64,000 nt of DNA from Ascidia mentula. Lineage: Eukaryota; Chordata; Ascidiacea; Phlebobranchia; Ascidiidae. Both the position numbers and the translations under genes were made by a program. Of this stretch, positions 25,501 to 36,700 are shown piece by piece. The notes beneath the pieces were generated by a model. The model saw nothing but the letters and a program-made list of their open reading frames with translations. It was not told the DNA's origin and did not search any database. Numbering within the stretch: position 1 is the first letter of the stretch; the number at the start of each line of letters is the position of its first letter. The stretch covers positions 2,436,001 to 2,500,000 of the forward strand of contig OX387201.1 in assembly GCA_947561715.1 (NCBI GenBank), given 5' to 3'.

Positions 25501-28500
25501 TTCCAGTATATCCAGGATTGCATGTACAGTTAAAACTGCCAGGTAAATTGGTACAAGTTGCATTAGAGTCACATGTGGATGGAATGTTGCATTCATTAAT
25601 ATCTTGACAATATGTTTCATTTCCAGTATATCCAGGATTGCATGTACAGTTAAAACTGCCAGGTAAATTGGTACAAGTTGCATTAGAGTCACATGTGGAT
25701 GGAATGTTGCATTCATTAATATCTTGACAAGATGTTCCATTTCCAGTATATCCAGGATTGCATGTACAGTTAAAACTGCCAGGTAAATTGGTACAAGTTG
25801 CATTAGAGTCACATGTGGATTGAATGTTGCATTCATTAATATCTTGACAAGTTGTTCCATTTCCGGTATATCCAGGATTGCATGTACAGTTAAAACTGAC
25901 AGGTAAATTGGTACAAGTTGCATTAGAGTCACATGTTGATAGAATGTTGCATTCATTTATATCTTGACAAGATGTTCCATTTCCAGTATATCCAGGATTG
26001 CATGTACAGTTAAAACTGCCAGGTAAATTGGTACAAGTTGCATTAGAGTCACATGTGGATGGAATGTTGCATTCATTAATATCTTGACAAAATGTTCCAT
26101 TTCCAGTATATCCAGGATTGCATGTACAGTTAAAATTGCCAGGTAAATTGGTACAAGTTGCATTAGAGTCACATGTGGATGGAATGTTGCATTCATTAAT
26201 ATCTTGACAAGATGTTCCATTTCCAGTATATCCAGGATTGCATGTACAGTTAAAACTGCCAGGTAAATTGGTACAAGTTGCATTAGAGTCACATGTGGAT
26301 AGAATGTTGCATTCATTTATATCTTGACAAGATGTTCCATTTCCAGTATATCCAGGATTGCATGTACAGTTAAAACTGCCAGGTAAATTGGTACAAGTTG
26401 CATTAGAGTCACATGTGGATAGAATGTTGCATTCATTAATATCTTGACAAGATGTTCCATTTCCGGTATATCCAGGAATGCATGTACAATTAAAACTGCC
26501 GGGTAAATTGGTACAAGTTGCATTAGAGTCACATGTGGATAGAATGTTGCATTCATTAATATCTTGACAAGATGTTCCATTTCCGGTATATCCAGGATTG
26601 CATGTACAATTAAAACTGCCGGGTAAATTGGTACAAGTTGCATTAGAGTCACATGTAGATAGAATGTTGCATTCATTAATATCTTGACAAGATGTGCCAT
26701 TTCCAGTATATCCAGGATTGCATGTACAGTTAAAACTGCCTTCAGTATTTCTGCAAGTTGCATAAGGGTGGCAATTATGAGTGTTTTCAGTGCATGGATT
26801 TGTATCTGAAAAATAATGAAACCTTATAGCCCCCTCTGCACAAAGTTGACATTTTTTATTGGGGCATATGTTTTTAGTTATAATTGTATCCTTTATCAGT
26901 TTATTCACTTCTTGTATTTAGGAAAATGTCAATAAGATATGAGTAAACCGTTTTATTTAGTGGTACGAACAGATCTGTCCTTTCTTGCTACATATCGAAA
27001 ATTATTATTTTCGTAGTTTAAATTCTATTTCAATAAGTACAGAAACTGATAAATAAGCCATTTACATAAATTTAACATTTCCTTTTTTTTTTGTGATAAA
27101 ATGTTGCACTGATGTTTGTTCATCAGTCACTCTTTGTGTGAAATTTTAGATTCTTGTATCGAGTTAAGTAAATATATTGAATTAACTATAGTGGTTTATG
27201 TTAAGCAAGTAGTAAATTGTAAAGCAACAGTATGAGAGTGCATGGGATGGGCAGTTAATTGTATTACAGTGAATGAAGGGGCCCAAGACTGTGGTCTGAA
27301 ACATTCCATAAACTGTCCGAGTTGATCCAGTAACTGATATTTCATATGTGTCTCCAGCTGTTAGATTTGGAAACACAACCTGGTGAAATATGTTCATAAA
27401 AACACCTGCACAATTGTATAGTGAATACTAATTGTATTCAAGCTATGTTTAATAAATAACACATTTTCTTGAATAAAAATAAATTTGTGTAATGATAAAC
27501 TTTAAAAGAACCAAGATAACCTGGTATAATTCAGAACTGTCGACTGCAACTTCATTTAAAGTTACAAGAGTTCCATTGACAGTAATATCAAACTGAGCAG
27601 CACGTGCAAGAATGCTTGAGGTAAATGTTATGACAAGTTGGTTATTAAAGGATGTCACATTGAGTTGTGATGGTAACAGTACTGGTGGACCTGAAAATAT
27701 AGAAAGAATAAAAACTAACAGATTATCGCAAAGTAAATGAAATATGTTTTTGTGGAACCAAACAAAACATCACTCAGTTATTTCAATAATACTATTCAAA
27801 GGGTAGTTGTATTACATTCAAATTTTGTCTCTCATGTCATGGAGTTGAGAAAACATCCCAAGAGCAACAATATTTTTTTGATTCGACAATACCTGCAGTA
27901 GTTAAAAATGTGTATTTGTGTTGGCTCGATGCTGAGTCATCTGCTGAATATCGTCTGTCATAGTTGTTGGACACATTAATACCATTGCATGCCTGGTACA
28001 AATAGTTTTGGCCAATTGCAAATATTTCACCAGGGAGAAACAAAACACTTAGATTTCCTCTTGTAGCTGTGAAAATCACAAAATAAGCAGAGTTTGAATA
28101 AAAAAGTTTGAAAGAGACCTTACCGTTTACATAAGTTTCAGTGACAATCAGTTCTTTTGAGCTTTGAGCCACATCAACGTCATTAGTTCCAGCAGCAAGA
28201 ATTGTACCAGAAGCCACAATACCAAATTTGTCATAGACTGTCAGTACTTCAGAAGCTTGGCTGCCTTGGCAAGTGGAATTTAATAGTATGAGAATGATAG
28301 TTGGTGATATATTTCCTGCAACGTATTGCCCACTTTGAGATCCTGCAAAAGTTGATGTACTTTAGTCAATACTAATGCATGATTGGACACTGTCCAAAGG
28401 TTTTACAGGTACATACAATAAAGCCTATATATCTGCTCTGAAATTCATCTTACAAATGTCTTGATTACAATTACAATCATTCTCAAACATTGACATTGAT

Positions 28501-31104
28501 TGTAGATGGAATTGAAACATTTTCGAAATGAATTTTAGAGCAGTTGTACAGACGTTTGCCGTGAAAAATGAATTTACCATAATACTGCACAACTGAGTTT
28601 TTATAAAGTGATGCATTAGCAGCTTCTAAGTTGAGGGTGGAGATATTGGGTGAAAGGTTTTGATCGCTTAAGAAAATCTCGTGTTGACAAGTAGTGTTAG
28701 TTAATGCCGGAAGAATTTTGATCCCAGCAACATTGCTTGACAAATTCCGATATGCATCAAGTAGGATCGATGAACTGCAGTTTTCAAATAACAAATCAAC
28801 TGCTCCAAATGCAGATATCATATCTATAAATCAGAGTTTTAGATGTTGGAACTTTGTAGAGATCAAACTGTGTAGATTTTTGCTGGTGTTAGTACTAATA
28901 TAAATTATTTAGACCAGGGGTCCACAACCTTTTGCACTACAGACCTGTAACATAGATGGATATTATTTCATGGACTGGCCATCTAAGACATGGTTTTTAG
29001 CAAGCAATGTCATACATAACAACAACAAGTTTTGGTGTGTGAATTAGATATTTTCAGATTTATTCTTTCTGTACCTACTGTGTATAAATATCTTATAGAC
29101 TGTTACTGGTTTATATTCCAAGGGTTGGGGACCCATAATATTGGCTTTTTTATTCTCAAATCTATTTATGAAAATGAAAACACAAAGCTCTGAGCTCTGA
29201 GCTCTGAGTTGTCAAAATTTCAAATCAGAACATTCAAAATTAACTCAGTTATGGATGAAAAAACAAAAAAAATATAAGACAACCCTTAAAATTAAAACAC
29301 ATATATTGATTAATTTTACATTAAAATTAGTTACTATATACCTGTGGTTACAGATTTAACAGAACCATAGGGACTTTGAATAGCAGTATAGGTATTTCCT
29401 GCAAGTTCAGATGCTCTTGCTCGTGCGTTGTAGTTTAAATTTGGAGACAAACCTGTGACTCTGAAAACCAACCATAATTTTTAAAATAATAAGGAGGTAA
29501 GTTCACTGACATCACAGACAAGCTGAATCAATGCCACTTTCACCCGAAAAAATATATGCATATTTTTGTGTTAACTGCAACAAAGTTTTGGCATTCCAAA
29601 TTTTTCTATCATATAATTTCATTCAAAATAAAAAATCCATACACACACGAACGATAAACATTAAACATACAATAACATAGGCAACAATCCTATAAAAACC
29701 ACACAGACAAATTAATTTAATTGCACCAACAAAAATATTAACTTTACATACATTGTTACATAATAGGAACCAACAACATTATCTGGTACTGTAACAACTC
29801 TTGTATCATTAGCATTGCTTGGATTTGTAACTTCCACTTCATAAGCAGTAACTCCTGGAATTTGCTCCAAAAATATTGTAATGAATGTAGGAGTTGTAAT
29901 GAAAGACAAAATCTCCACTCCATTTGGGGCTAAAAATGACAAATATTTAATGTCATGCTTAAAAATACGCTTATATTTTTACCTGTTCTTGCTGTAGTTT
30001 CAAAAACACTGGAAACAAAATTACCATTGATTGCAGAGACAGATACCTTGTAAAAAATGTTACTTCTTCTGCCTGTGACCTATGTGGCAATGATCAAAGA
30101 AAAATTACATGTACACGCACTTTATGTAATAATATCTAAGCAAATTCTTGCATGTATAATATCACATTATATGCAACCATTTTCCATTTGTTACACAATA
30201 ATGCAAAACATAACCAATATGCACAATGAGCAAATCGTTTAATATCTTGAAAACAATTTTGAATGTGTCTGTCACTGGTTAAACTTACAGGTATATTTGT
30301 TGTGGTATTAGTTGATATTGTTACACTGTCACCAGGTGTGTGAAATGCAACCACGGATATATTATAGGATACAGCACCGGGAACTGGCGTGATGTCAAGG
30401 GTGAAGCTGTTTGTGTTCTGGTTGGAAATGGTCACTGACGATGGTGCTGAATAGAAAATTCGTAACTTTACATCAGAAAGCATACAATTAAATTCGGTTT
30501 ATTGGTCACTACGTAGTTTGGACCAATGTATTGACAAATGTATTTCCATTACTATCTGGAATACTTATATAATGTTTCCATATGCTTAATACAGTGTGTC
30601 TTCTGTAAAATAGACTGGTATACGTGAGAATAAACCAATGTTTAAATTCATAACGTTATCAAATTTAAAAAGTGACGTTTGGGAAACTCCCTATTTTCAA
30701 CTTCGTAAAGCAATGTTACAGCTTTTCAAAATTTCTGCCCTTTCGCAATAAAACAACAAATCTGTACAATTTTTTTAATCGCTTGTTCTGGAGTTTTTCT
30801 GAATATCCAACATCGGTTAAAAATAATTTGTCGTCAAGCACACGTCGTATTCTGCTACGTTGGGCGATATTTTAAACCAAAATTTTTTCCCGCTTTAAAT
30901 CCCAAAAGTTTCAATATTATTGGATTAAATTGAACAGACACAAATCGCCACAAAGTACTTTTACCCAGAGAAATGTCGCCCGTTGTTGGTATCGTCGCCA
31001 AATATAGTGAACCGCAAAAAAACAGACAAACCTGGCAACTGGCTGAAGACGGTTGTCGAAGTGGTGACAATTATAAATATTGTGCAAATAAATCCACAGA
31101 TCAT
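15839..31104 (-). CDS. Gene C: giant FN3/cbEGF single-pass membrane protein (21 coding exons)
   Basis: Predicted 2,824-residue type I surface protein. Exons, 5' to 3': 31104-31032, 30446-30289, 30079-29983, 29929-29752, 29460-29342, 28823-28578, 28342-28124, 28066-27893, 27690-27521, 27379-27268, 26805-22000, 21939-21854, 21795-21633, 21397-21246, 21169-21037, 20811-20674, 18607-18500, 18191-17499, 17204-16755, 16532-16423, 15928-15839. All junctions have GT..AG ends, phases agree, and the summed length (8,475 nt) is divisible by three. The first exon is a signal peptide (MICGFICTIFIIVTT...). Next come two FN3 domains, an unrecognised three-exon module (28823-27893), one FN3, 40 cbEGFs in one exon, three FN3, eight membrane-proximal cbEGFs, a transmembrane exon and a 29-residue tail. 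FN3 hallmarks are clear (LEW; RKYIVSVAARNAGG). A mobile element sits in the 2-kb intron between exons 16 and 17. Ligand and role are unknown; an adhesion or receptor function is inferred from architecture. Confidence 0.86.
18782..20601. mobile_element. 1.82-kb DNA transposon with TIRs in a gene C intron
   Basis: The ends are inverted repeats. GAGTGATTTCATATCAAATC at 18782 is matched by the reverse complement ending at 20601, with one difference over the first 26 bp; weaker similarity continues for about 80 bp. ATTT occurs directly outside both ends (18778-18781 and 20602-20605), a possible 4-bp target duplication. The insertion is in the intron between the two halves of FN3-6 in gene C. It is absent from the corresponding introns of B (36525-36712) and A (52375-52547). 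The family was not assigned; the central plus-strand coding remnant is listed separately. Confidence 0.75.
19833..20337 (+). pseudogene. Coding remnant inside the TIR element
   Basis: Two plus-strand frames follow one another. The first (ATG at 19833) includes VGYVTVEYDTKWWLAIV. The second, in the next frame, continues naturally with DNIKVKILHPAGLSLSF and TSVNPKTATERVYTL. Together they read as one gene with a single frameshift near 20040. The pattern (Y-D-x-K-W-W-L, then L-H-P-x-G, then P-x-T-A-x-x-R-x-Y-x-L) recalls a domain in uncharacterised transposon-associated animal proteins. I cannot name the family. No transposase catalytic triad is visible. Confidence 0.45.
22000..26805 (-). repeat. 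Gene C giant exon: 40 tandem cbEGF repeats (120-bp units)
   Basis: One 4,806-nt exon, phase 1 at both ends, is made of a 41-residue first unit, 38 units of 40 residues and a 41-residue last unit. The typical unit is DINECNIPSTC, then DSNATCTNLPGSFNCTC, then NPGYTGNGTSCQ. It has six cysteines, the calcium-binding D-x-N-E-C start and the hydroxylation consensus C-x-N-x4-F-x-C-x-C. Most units have NAT, NCT and NGT N-glycosylation sequons, and CDSNATC fits the O-fucosylation consensus C2-x4-[ST]-C3. Units near the 5' end favour NILSTC, central ones NIPSTC, and a block (about 23221-24780) has NLVGSF variants. The last unit (VLGLNNCSPNANC) is divergent. No intron interrupts the array. Confidence 0.95.
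28915..29134. mobile_element. hAT-like MITE in gene C intron 5
   Basis: The roughly 220-bp non-coding element has termini CAGGGGTCCACAACC (28915) and GGTTGGGGACCC (to about 29134), imperfect inverted repeats of the CAGGGGTCCCCAACC type common in hAT elements. It lies in the intron between FN3-2 and the unrecognised module. The same insertion is present at 44760 in gene B, so it predates the duplication that separated B from C. Target duplication was not resolved. Confidence 0.55.
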
Positions 31105-33357
31105 TTTTTTGGCTTGTCAGACTTCAGCCATCTTCTCAAACGACTGTTAGGATCGGCATCGCATCCTAGCTAAAATTACATTTTTACCATAAGAAACATT
31201 AGGAAACAATGAAGTTTCGACTAAAACGGGGCGGCAAACTTTCAGTATTTTTTTTTCAAAATAAAACATGCGCCAACCCCAAAGATGTGGTTACAAAAAC
31301 GATAAATACAGGAACGATTGAATTTACACAAAAATATAATAACCATAGCGATTCCGTATAATATTAGATTTCTCAAATAATGTAAACATTTGCTACAGTT
31401 TCTCACAACTATTTGTGGCACACCAGCAGTCGTTAATTTCTTACTAGAACGGGGCTCTGTTCCTGTTTACTTTTACTGGTTGTAATTCGTCCTAAAGAAC
31501 ACTAACGTATTGCTATACAGGAGACTGAGGAAATTCTACTTAGTTATGCGATTCCACTCTTTGCCTTTTGAAATCATGTGAATTTTGCCTTGAAAAATAC
31601 AAAGTCCGTTTCTAGTCTAAATGCCCCCTTTTTCATCCAATATTAGCACATGTTTCCAACCTTTTCTTGCTAATTGCCGGCCATCTTTGCCTTGAAAGGA
31701 ATTGTGAAACAGCCCGAGTAACAACCGAAATTCTGAGCTAAATGCTACTCAGTGAACCATTACCCAACAAGTCTAGCTGCAGGCCTTCTTTATGTTAAGG
31801 TACTTACCCAGTCTGCAACCCCGCACCTTCGTTCGCACATAGTCACAAAAATAACTTTTTGCGTCAAGGGAAGTCCATACTTACGTTTACATAGATCAGC
31901 TTCCCACGAAGCAATAATTACGTTACGTTTGACTCAGTTTTGGATATTTAAACCCTTTTACTGCATGCTTATATATATATGCCAATTTTCAGGTTTTTGA
32001 AGTGTGGCCTATACAGATCACTGCCAACTCATACGAGCTCGTACGACTTCTTAGGAGACCAACGAATGTCAATAAAAGAGGGCCCATAAAAACCATTAAC
32101 CACCCAAGAAAATTTAAGAAAAAAAATATTTAACTGTGTTTTAACCAAAAATGACAATTATAGTTGGGACAAGGCCGGCACTTTGTTATGGCAAAAATGT
32201 TTAGTCATTTATAAAGAAAATATGACGTCAGGCGATTCGACAAAAACAACAGCAGCACAAAAAACACAATAATGTTTTGAAAAGTTGGGTGCTTTCAGCT
32301 CTCAAAAAACCCGCGACCGGAGTTTTTCTGCCACCAGCAAACTTGTGGGTTTAGGCACAAAACCAGTAGACCGTTACGTTTACCTGCTTGGCCGTGTAAT
32401 GTGAACCTAGGGACAAAAAACAAAGAACGCTGGTATCACAAAATACCTATAGGGTATTGCCGCAAAAGTTCAGACTATGTGTTGGGCGAGATACTGTGAC
32501 GTCTATGTAGCAGCACTAGAATTTTCTACTTGCGGATTCCATTTCGTAGTTTCTACCGCAATTACGCAGAGGGTAATCGCTTATATACCATACGTTGAAC
32601 TTCCTTTTAATATATTTTACTTCCATTCTGCAAGTACTAAAATCTAAAAAACTTAGATCAAATTCTAATATGGGCGAAACCTTTGTTAAAATCTAGAAAG
32701 GGCGTGAGAAACAAGAAATATAGCAACTAGTGAAAGGATTTTAGATTGATTTGTTGTTCAGTCATTCGTCGGCGACAAATGACTAGTACTTAAATAAGAA
32801 ACAGCGCAGGGATCGAAAAATTCAATTTGTCTTATTTCAAGAAACACTCCGACGATTATTGACGTCATTTTTTTTTTTTTTGATTATTGACGTCATCATA
32901 CGACAATAAGCAACAAAGGAGAAGAGCGACACCTAGAGTTTTCAACGGTATGCGATCAACCTCCACTTGTAGACGCGCTTGGGCAATTATACGAGAAATC
33001 GATACATGGGCATCAGCTACAGTCACACAATTAATATCTACTGATAAAAGCCGAGAAGCAGTAATACTGTTGAGTGATTGCAAGACAAAAGAGAGTTCAA
33101 ACATCGTGTATAACATACAACATGTAAACTGCACAAAGCACGAACAAAACAATTGTTGGTGTAATGGCTTGTTTCAAACAAACAACTTATATAACTGTCC
33201 TGTGGATTAACACTTGCACTTTTGTCACCACTGGCCATGCGTAATGATCGTAAACAATTTGCGTATTCTGCAATCTTAGACTCGTTAGTTACACTTTTTG
33301 CATAGCGACACAAAGTACGCAGTTCAAGGCCACTGTTGTGTGACTTTGAAGCCAGAG
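31105..33357. other. Spacer between gene B 3' end and gene C 5' end
   Basis: About 2.25 kb containing the gene C promoter side and the gene B 3' UTR. I see no coding exon and no clear AATAAA for gene B. It is duplicated as 46831-49214. The only clear extra feature is a T-tract insertion near 32870, listed separately. Confidence 0.6.
32854..32896 (-). mobile_element. Poly(A)-only retrotransposition scar with 15-bp target duplication
   Basis: GATTATTGACGTCAT occurs at 32854-32868 and again at 32882-32896, separated by 13 T residues. The paralogous spacer has a single uninterrupted copy (48737-48751). A homopolymer A tail (minus strand) bounded by a perfect target-site duplication is what target-primed reverse transcription leaves when almost nothing but the tail is integrated. 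It postdates the segmental duplication. Confidence 0.75.
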
Positions 33358-33728
33358 TTAGGAGGTGGAGCTGTCATCGTTTTCATCCGAGACTGGTTTG
33401 TTTTCTGTCGTCGCTTCGCTGTTACTAGTATCCAGTTTGTCGTATAAATCTCTGCCGGTTTTGATGCTGGTGGGGCGTGCAGTGTCTTCGGCAGGCTACG
33501 GAACGAGATCGCGGTATTTAAAAAATCCAATCGCGTAATAATTCGAAGCTTAAAGTTGGGTGAAACCTACAGTCGCATCTCTCAAACTCAGAGCGCGCCC
33601 AGCAAAAAAACACTTTACCTCGTTCTGTCGTCTTCGTCGGTAAACAACATATCCGACTGCAGCAGCGACAAGCAACACCCCGAACAATACCATGACAACG
33701 ATGAAGGGTATCAGCCAGCTAGCTAACC
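33358..33728 (-). other. Gene B transmembrane and cytoplasmic-tail exons
   Basis: Exon 33728-33619 encodes LASWLIPFIVVMVLFGVLLV plus AAAVGYVVY, then the basic RRRRQNE. Exon 33495-33358, entered in phase 0 after a TAG acceptor, encodes a 45-residue polar tail with RDLYDKLD at about tail residues 15-22 and an acidic/serine-rich end (DENDDSSTS). The tail matches gene A almost residue for residue but not gene C. Confidence 0.82.
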
Positions 33729-36700
33729 CTGAAAACAATACACAGGCCGTAAATAATGTGAGTGGTCGGTAAGCATCCAGTTCTGCCATAGGAAATTAGG
33801 GCCCGATTAAACAAAAATGAGGGCCCTATATTTTCCCAAAAATAGAGACCAAACACAATTTCAACTGGTCTTAAATTTTTTCATGGTAAATTGCGGGCAC
33901 TCATTTTTTGAGTCGCGTAAAGATTAGGCCAGATATGTCAAATGTGCCTATATGATCGGGCCTGTTCATAATCACCACCACTCCACACAAGATATATGTA
34001 GGCTTTCGTTTTATTCTTTGCAGATTGTAGAGCTAACCTCGAACCTAAACTAGTCCAACAAATGGCTTTTGGGACTTTAAATTATGACAGTCTTCATAAA
34101 ATGTAACATTGCAAGCTTACACTTAAGTTTGATAACTTGCATACTAAGGAACGTTTTGCACCCATTAAAAAAGTTTAGAGAGCATCGCTCCCATATTGGA
34201 TGCTATAGCGAGCAAAAAAAGCACGAAACAACAGCGGTATAATCAAGAATGATCGTTGGGGAAAACAATTATTTGACAAAACGCAACTTACCGGCTATCG
34301 CCACACAAGCAGATCCGCTGTCATGCAACCCAGGGTTACAGAGACACTGGTAGTTTCCAATTGTATTATTGCACCATCTGCCAGGTGGGCATATGCTGGC
34401 ATTTACGCACTCGTCGATGTCGAAGCAGTTGGATCCATTGCCGGAGAAACCACCACGGCAAACGCAAGTGGAGTTGCAGGATGTTTCCGAGCAGTCCGCG
34501 TTTCTGTTGCACGGATTCTCCGAACATCGACTATGCTCGCAATGCGTTCCATTGCCAGTTGAACCGTTACGACACAAACATTCGTAGCTCCCCAAGTTGT
34601 TTCGGCAATCCGCGCATTCGTGACAAGGAAAGACGGGCGCACTGCACTCATCGACGTCAATACAGTCCGTACCGTTAGGAATATAACCGCTTCTACACGA
34701 ACACGAGTAATTCCCGGGTAAGTTTGTACAATTCGCGTTTGAGTGACAAGGCGTCTCCGCGCACTCGTCCTCATCCACGCATAAAGTTTCATTTGCCTGG
34801 AATCCGCCACCACACACACAAGTGTAGCTGCCTAGGGTATTGTTGCATGTTGGATGACGGTGGCAGACGTCGTAGGATGTTCCGTCTTCTGGACACGGAT
34901 TAAACTCACTTGCGTTGCTGATACACACGCTGGAATTGATCATACATTCGTCCAAGTCTTCACAATGAGTGCCGTTGCCTGCAGTGGATCGTGTTTATTA
35001 TTTCGCTGTTTGGACATTTGGATAGACGAAGTTAAATTTTTTTAAAAGTTCATACGTTGTTAATTCTTTCATACAAATTATTTTAACATTTACAGTAAGG
35101 CCGAAACAGGAAGTTTGATCACTTTTAGTTCATATTTCGAAACATCAACCAAGTTTGACTAGTTTGTTAAACGTTTCCCCTGTGAGGAGGTAATTGGATC
35201 CAAATATTATTTTATCTTAGAGTAGACTTACTAAAATATCCAATCAACAAGCAACTTTTGATAATTTATTTAAATTCTCCCCTTTGTCATATATATGTAC
35301 CAAGGGCCGAGGTAAGGCCATTTTGTGCCAGTTGAAGTCACTTTAAAAAGCCATCATTATAAAAATGTTTTGGTTCCAGCAACCCTAACCGCTGTTTTGA
35401 TATTACTGTGTAATAACAGATAAAAGCCGGTGTAGTTTTAAAAAACAAGTTCTGCTTCCCGTTAAGGTTAAGCGCCCTAAACAGTCGCTTAGTTACCCTT
35501 CATTGAACACGCCAACCCTGGTTATACCTGTGAATCCAACCCCACAAACACACGAATAGTTTCCAGGATGGTTCGAACAAATGGCGTTTTCATCGCAAGG
35601 AATATTCAGACACTCATTCACATCAGCACAAAAACTCCCGTTATTTTGAAATCCGTCGTCACATACACACGTGTAGTTGCCCACTGTGTTGTTGCAAGTC
35701 GGCTGGCGGTGACAGAGTTGATAGGGCGAACCATCTTCTGGACAACGCAAGAATCCTGTGTTGTTGCTTGTGCATATATCAGGGTCCATAACACATTCGT
35801 TTATGTCGTCACACATCACGCCGTCCCAACTGAAACCAGTATTGCATACACAAGCGAAGCTTCCTATTGTGTTGTTGCACGAAAGGTTTCCAGGGCATGG
35901 ATTTGTTTCCAGTATGCACTCGTTAATGTCAGTACAATTAGAGCCATTTCCAGTAAAGCCTACGTCACAATCGCAATCGAACGAGCCGTTTGTGTTGTGA
36001 CAGTCTGCGATCGTGTCACACGAAAACGCTGCTGCGGGATCAATCAGGCGTGAGAAGTCACCGTCCGACGATTGGCAAATTTGGTCGCGCGCAGCAAATG
36101 ACGTCACCGTGTCGCACTCGTCAATATCAACACACGTGGTTCCGTTGCCGTAGTAACCGCTGTTGCAAGTGCATTGAAATGTTTCCGAGCAGTTCCGGCA
36201 CGTCGCGTTGGCATGACAACAATCTGTAAGGAAAGACAAGTGAATTTCAAATCCAGCAGAAGAAATTTATTTATTGACACCTATCCATAAAGAAAACAAA
36301 TTCAGTTGGAGGTATGTAGACCAAGCAGTTACTTAACTGGCCACATTACTCATAATAGTCAGCGCATTCATTGTACTTGAAGGCTATTTTCGTGCTTGAA
36401 TCTGGTCATACATTACCTTGAATTAATATAGTTGTTACTGGAGAACCACATAGATCGTTGCAGGCTGACACAGAAACTGTGTAATTCAAACAGTTCCCAA
36501 TGTCCATTAACATCACACTTGTATCTGTGGATTATACAGAGTAATTAGAAACATATCTGATAAAAGTTAACATAACACTTTGCTAGAATAAAACAGGATT
36601 GTCTTACAACCTAGGCCCGATAATGACAAATTATTCACAGTACTAAATATAGAAAGAAGTGGACAAATATATTGACATTGTTTTTTTTAAGAAAAAAATT

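Noticed and set aside
26807-26908. Methionine start (MNKLIKDTIITKN) just upstream of the giant exon
   Set aside because: This stretch is intron. A clean TTTTTCAG acceptor precedes ATACAAATCC, and the FN3 exon upstream ends in the matching phase.
30855-31070. Frame beginning SPLRQPSSASCQVCLFFC as a possible gene C N-terminus
   Set aside because: It starts with TTG and crosses the intron. The overlapping ATG at 31104 gives a proper signal peptide with a donor in phase 1.
17082-36229. Plus-strand frames opposite the membrane-proximal EGF exons
   Set aside because: Antisense shadows of GC-richer coding exons, without independent signals.
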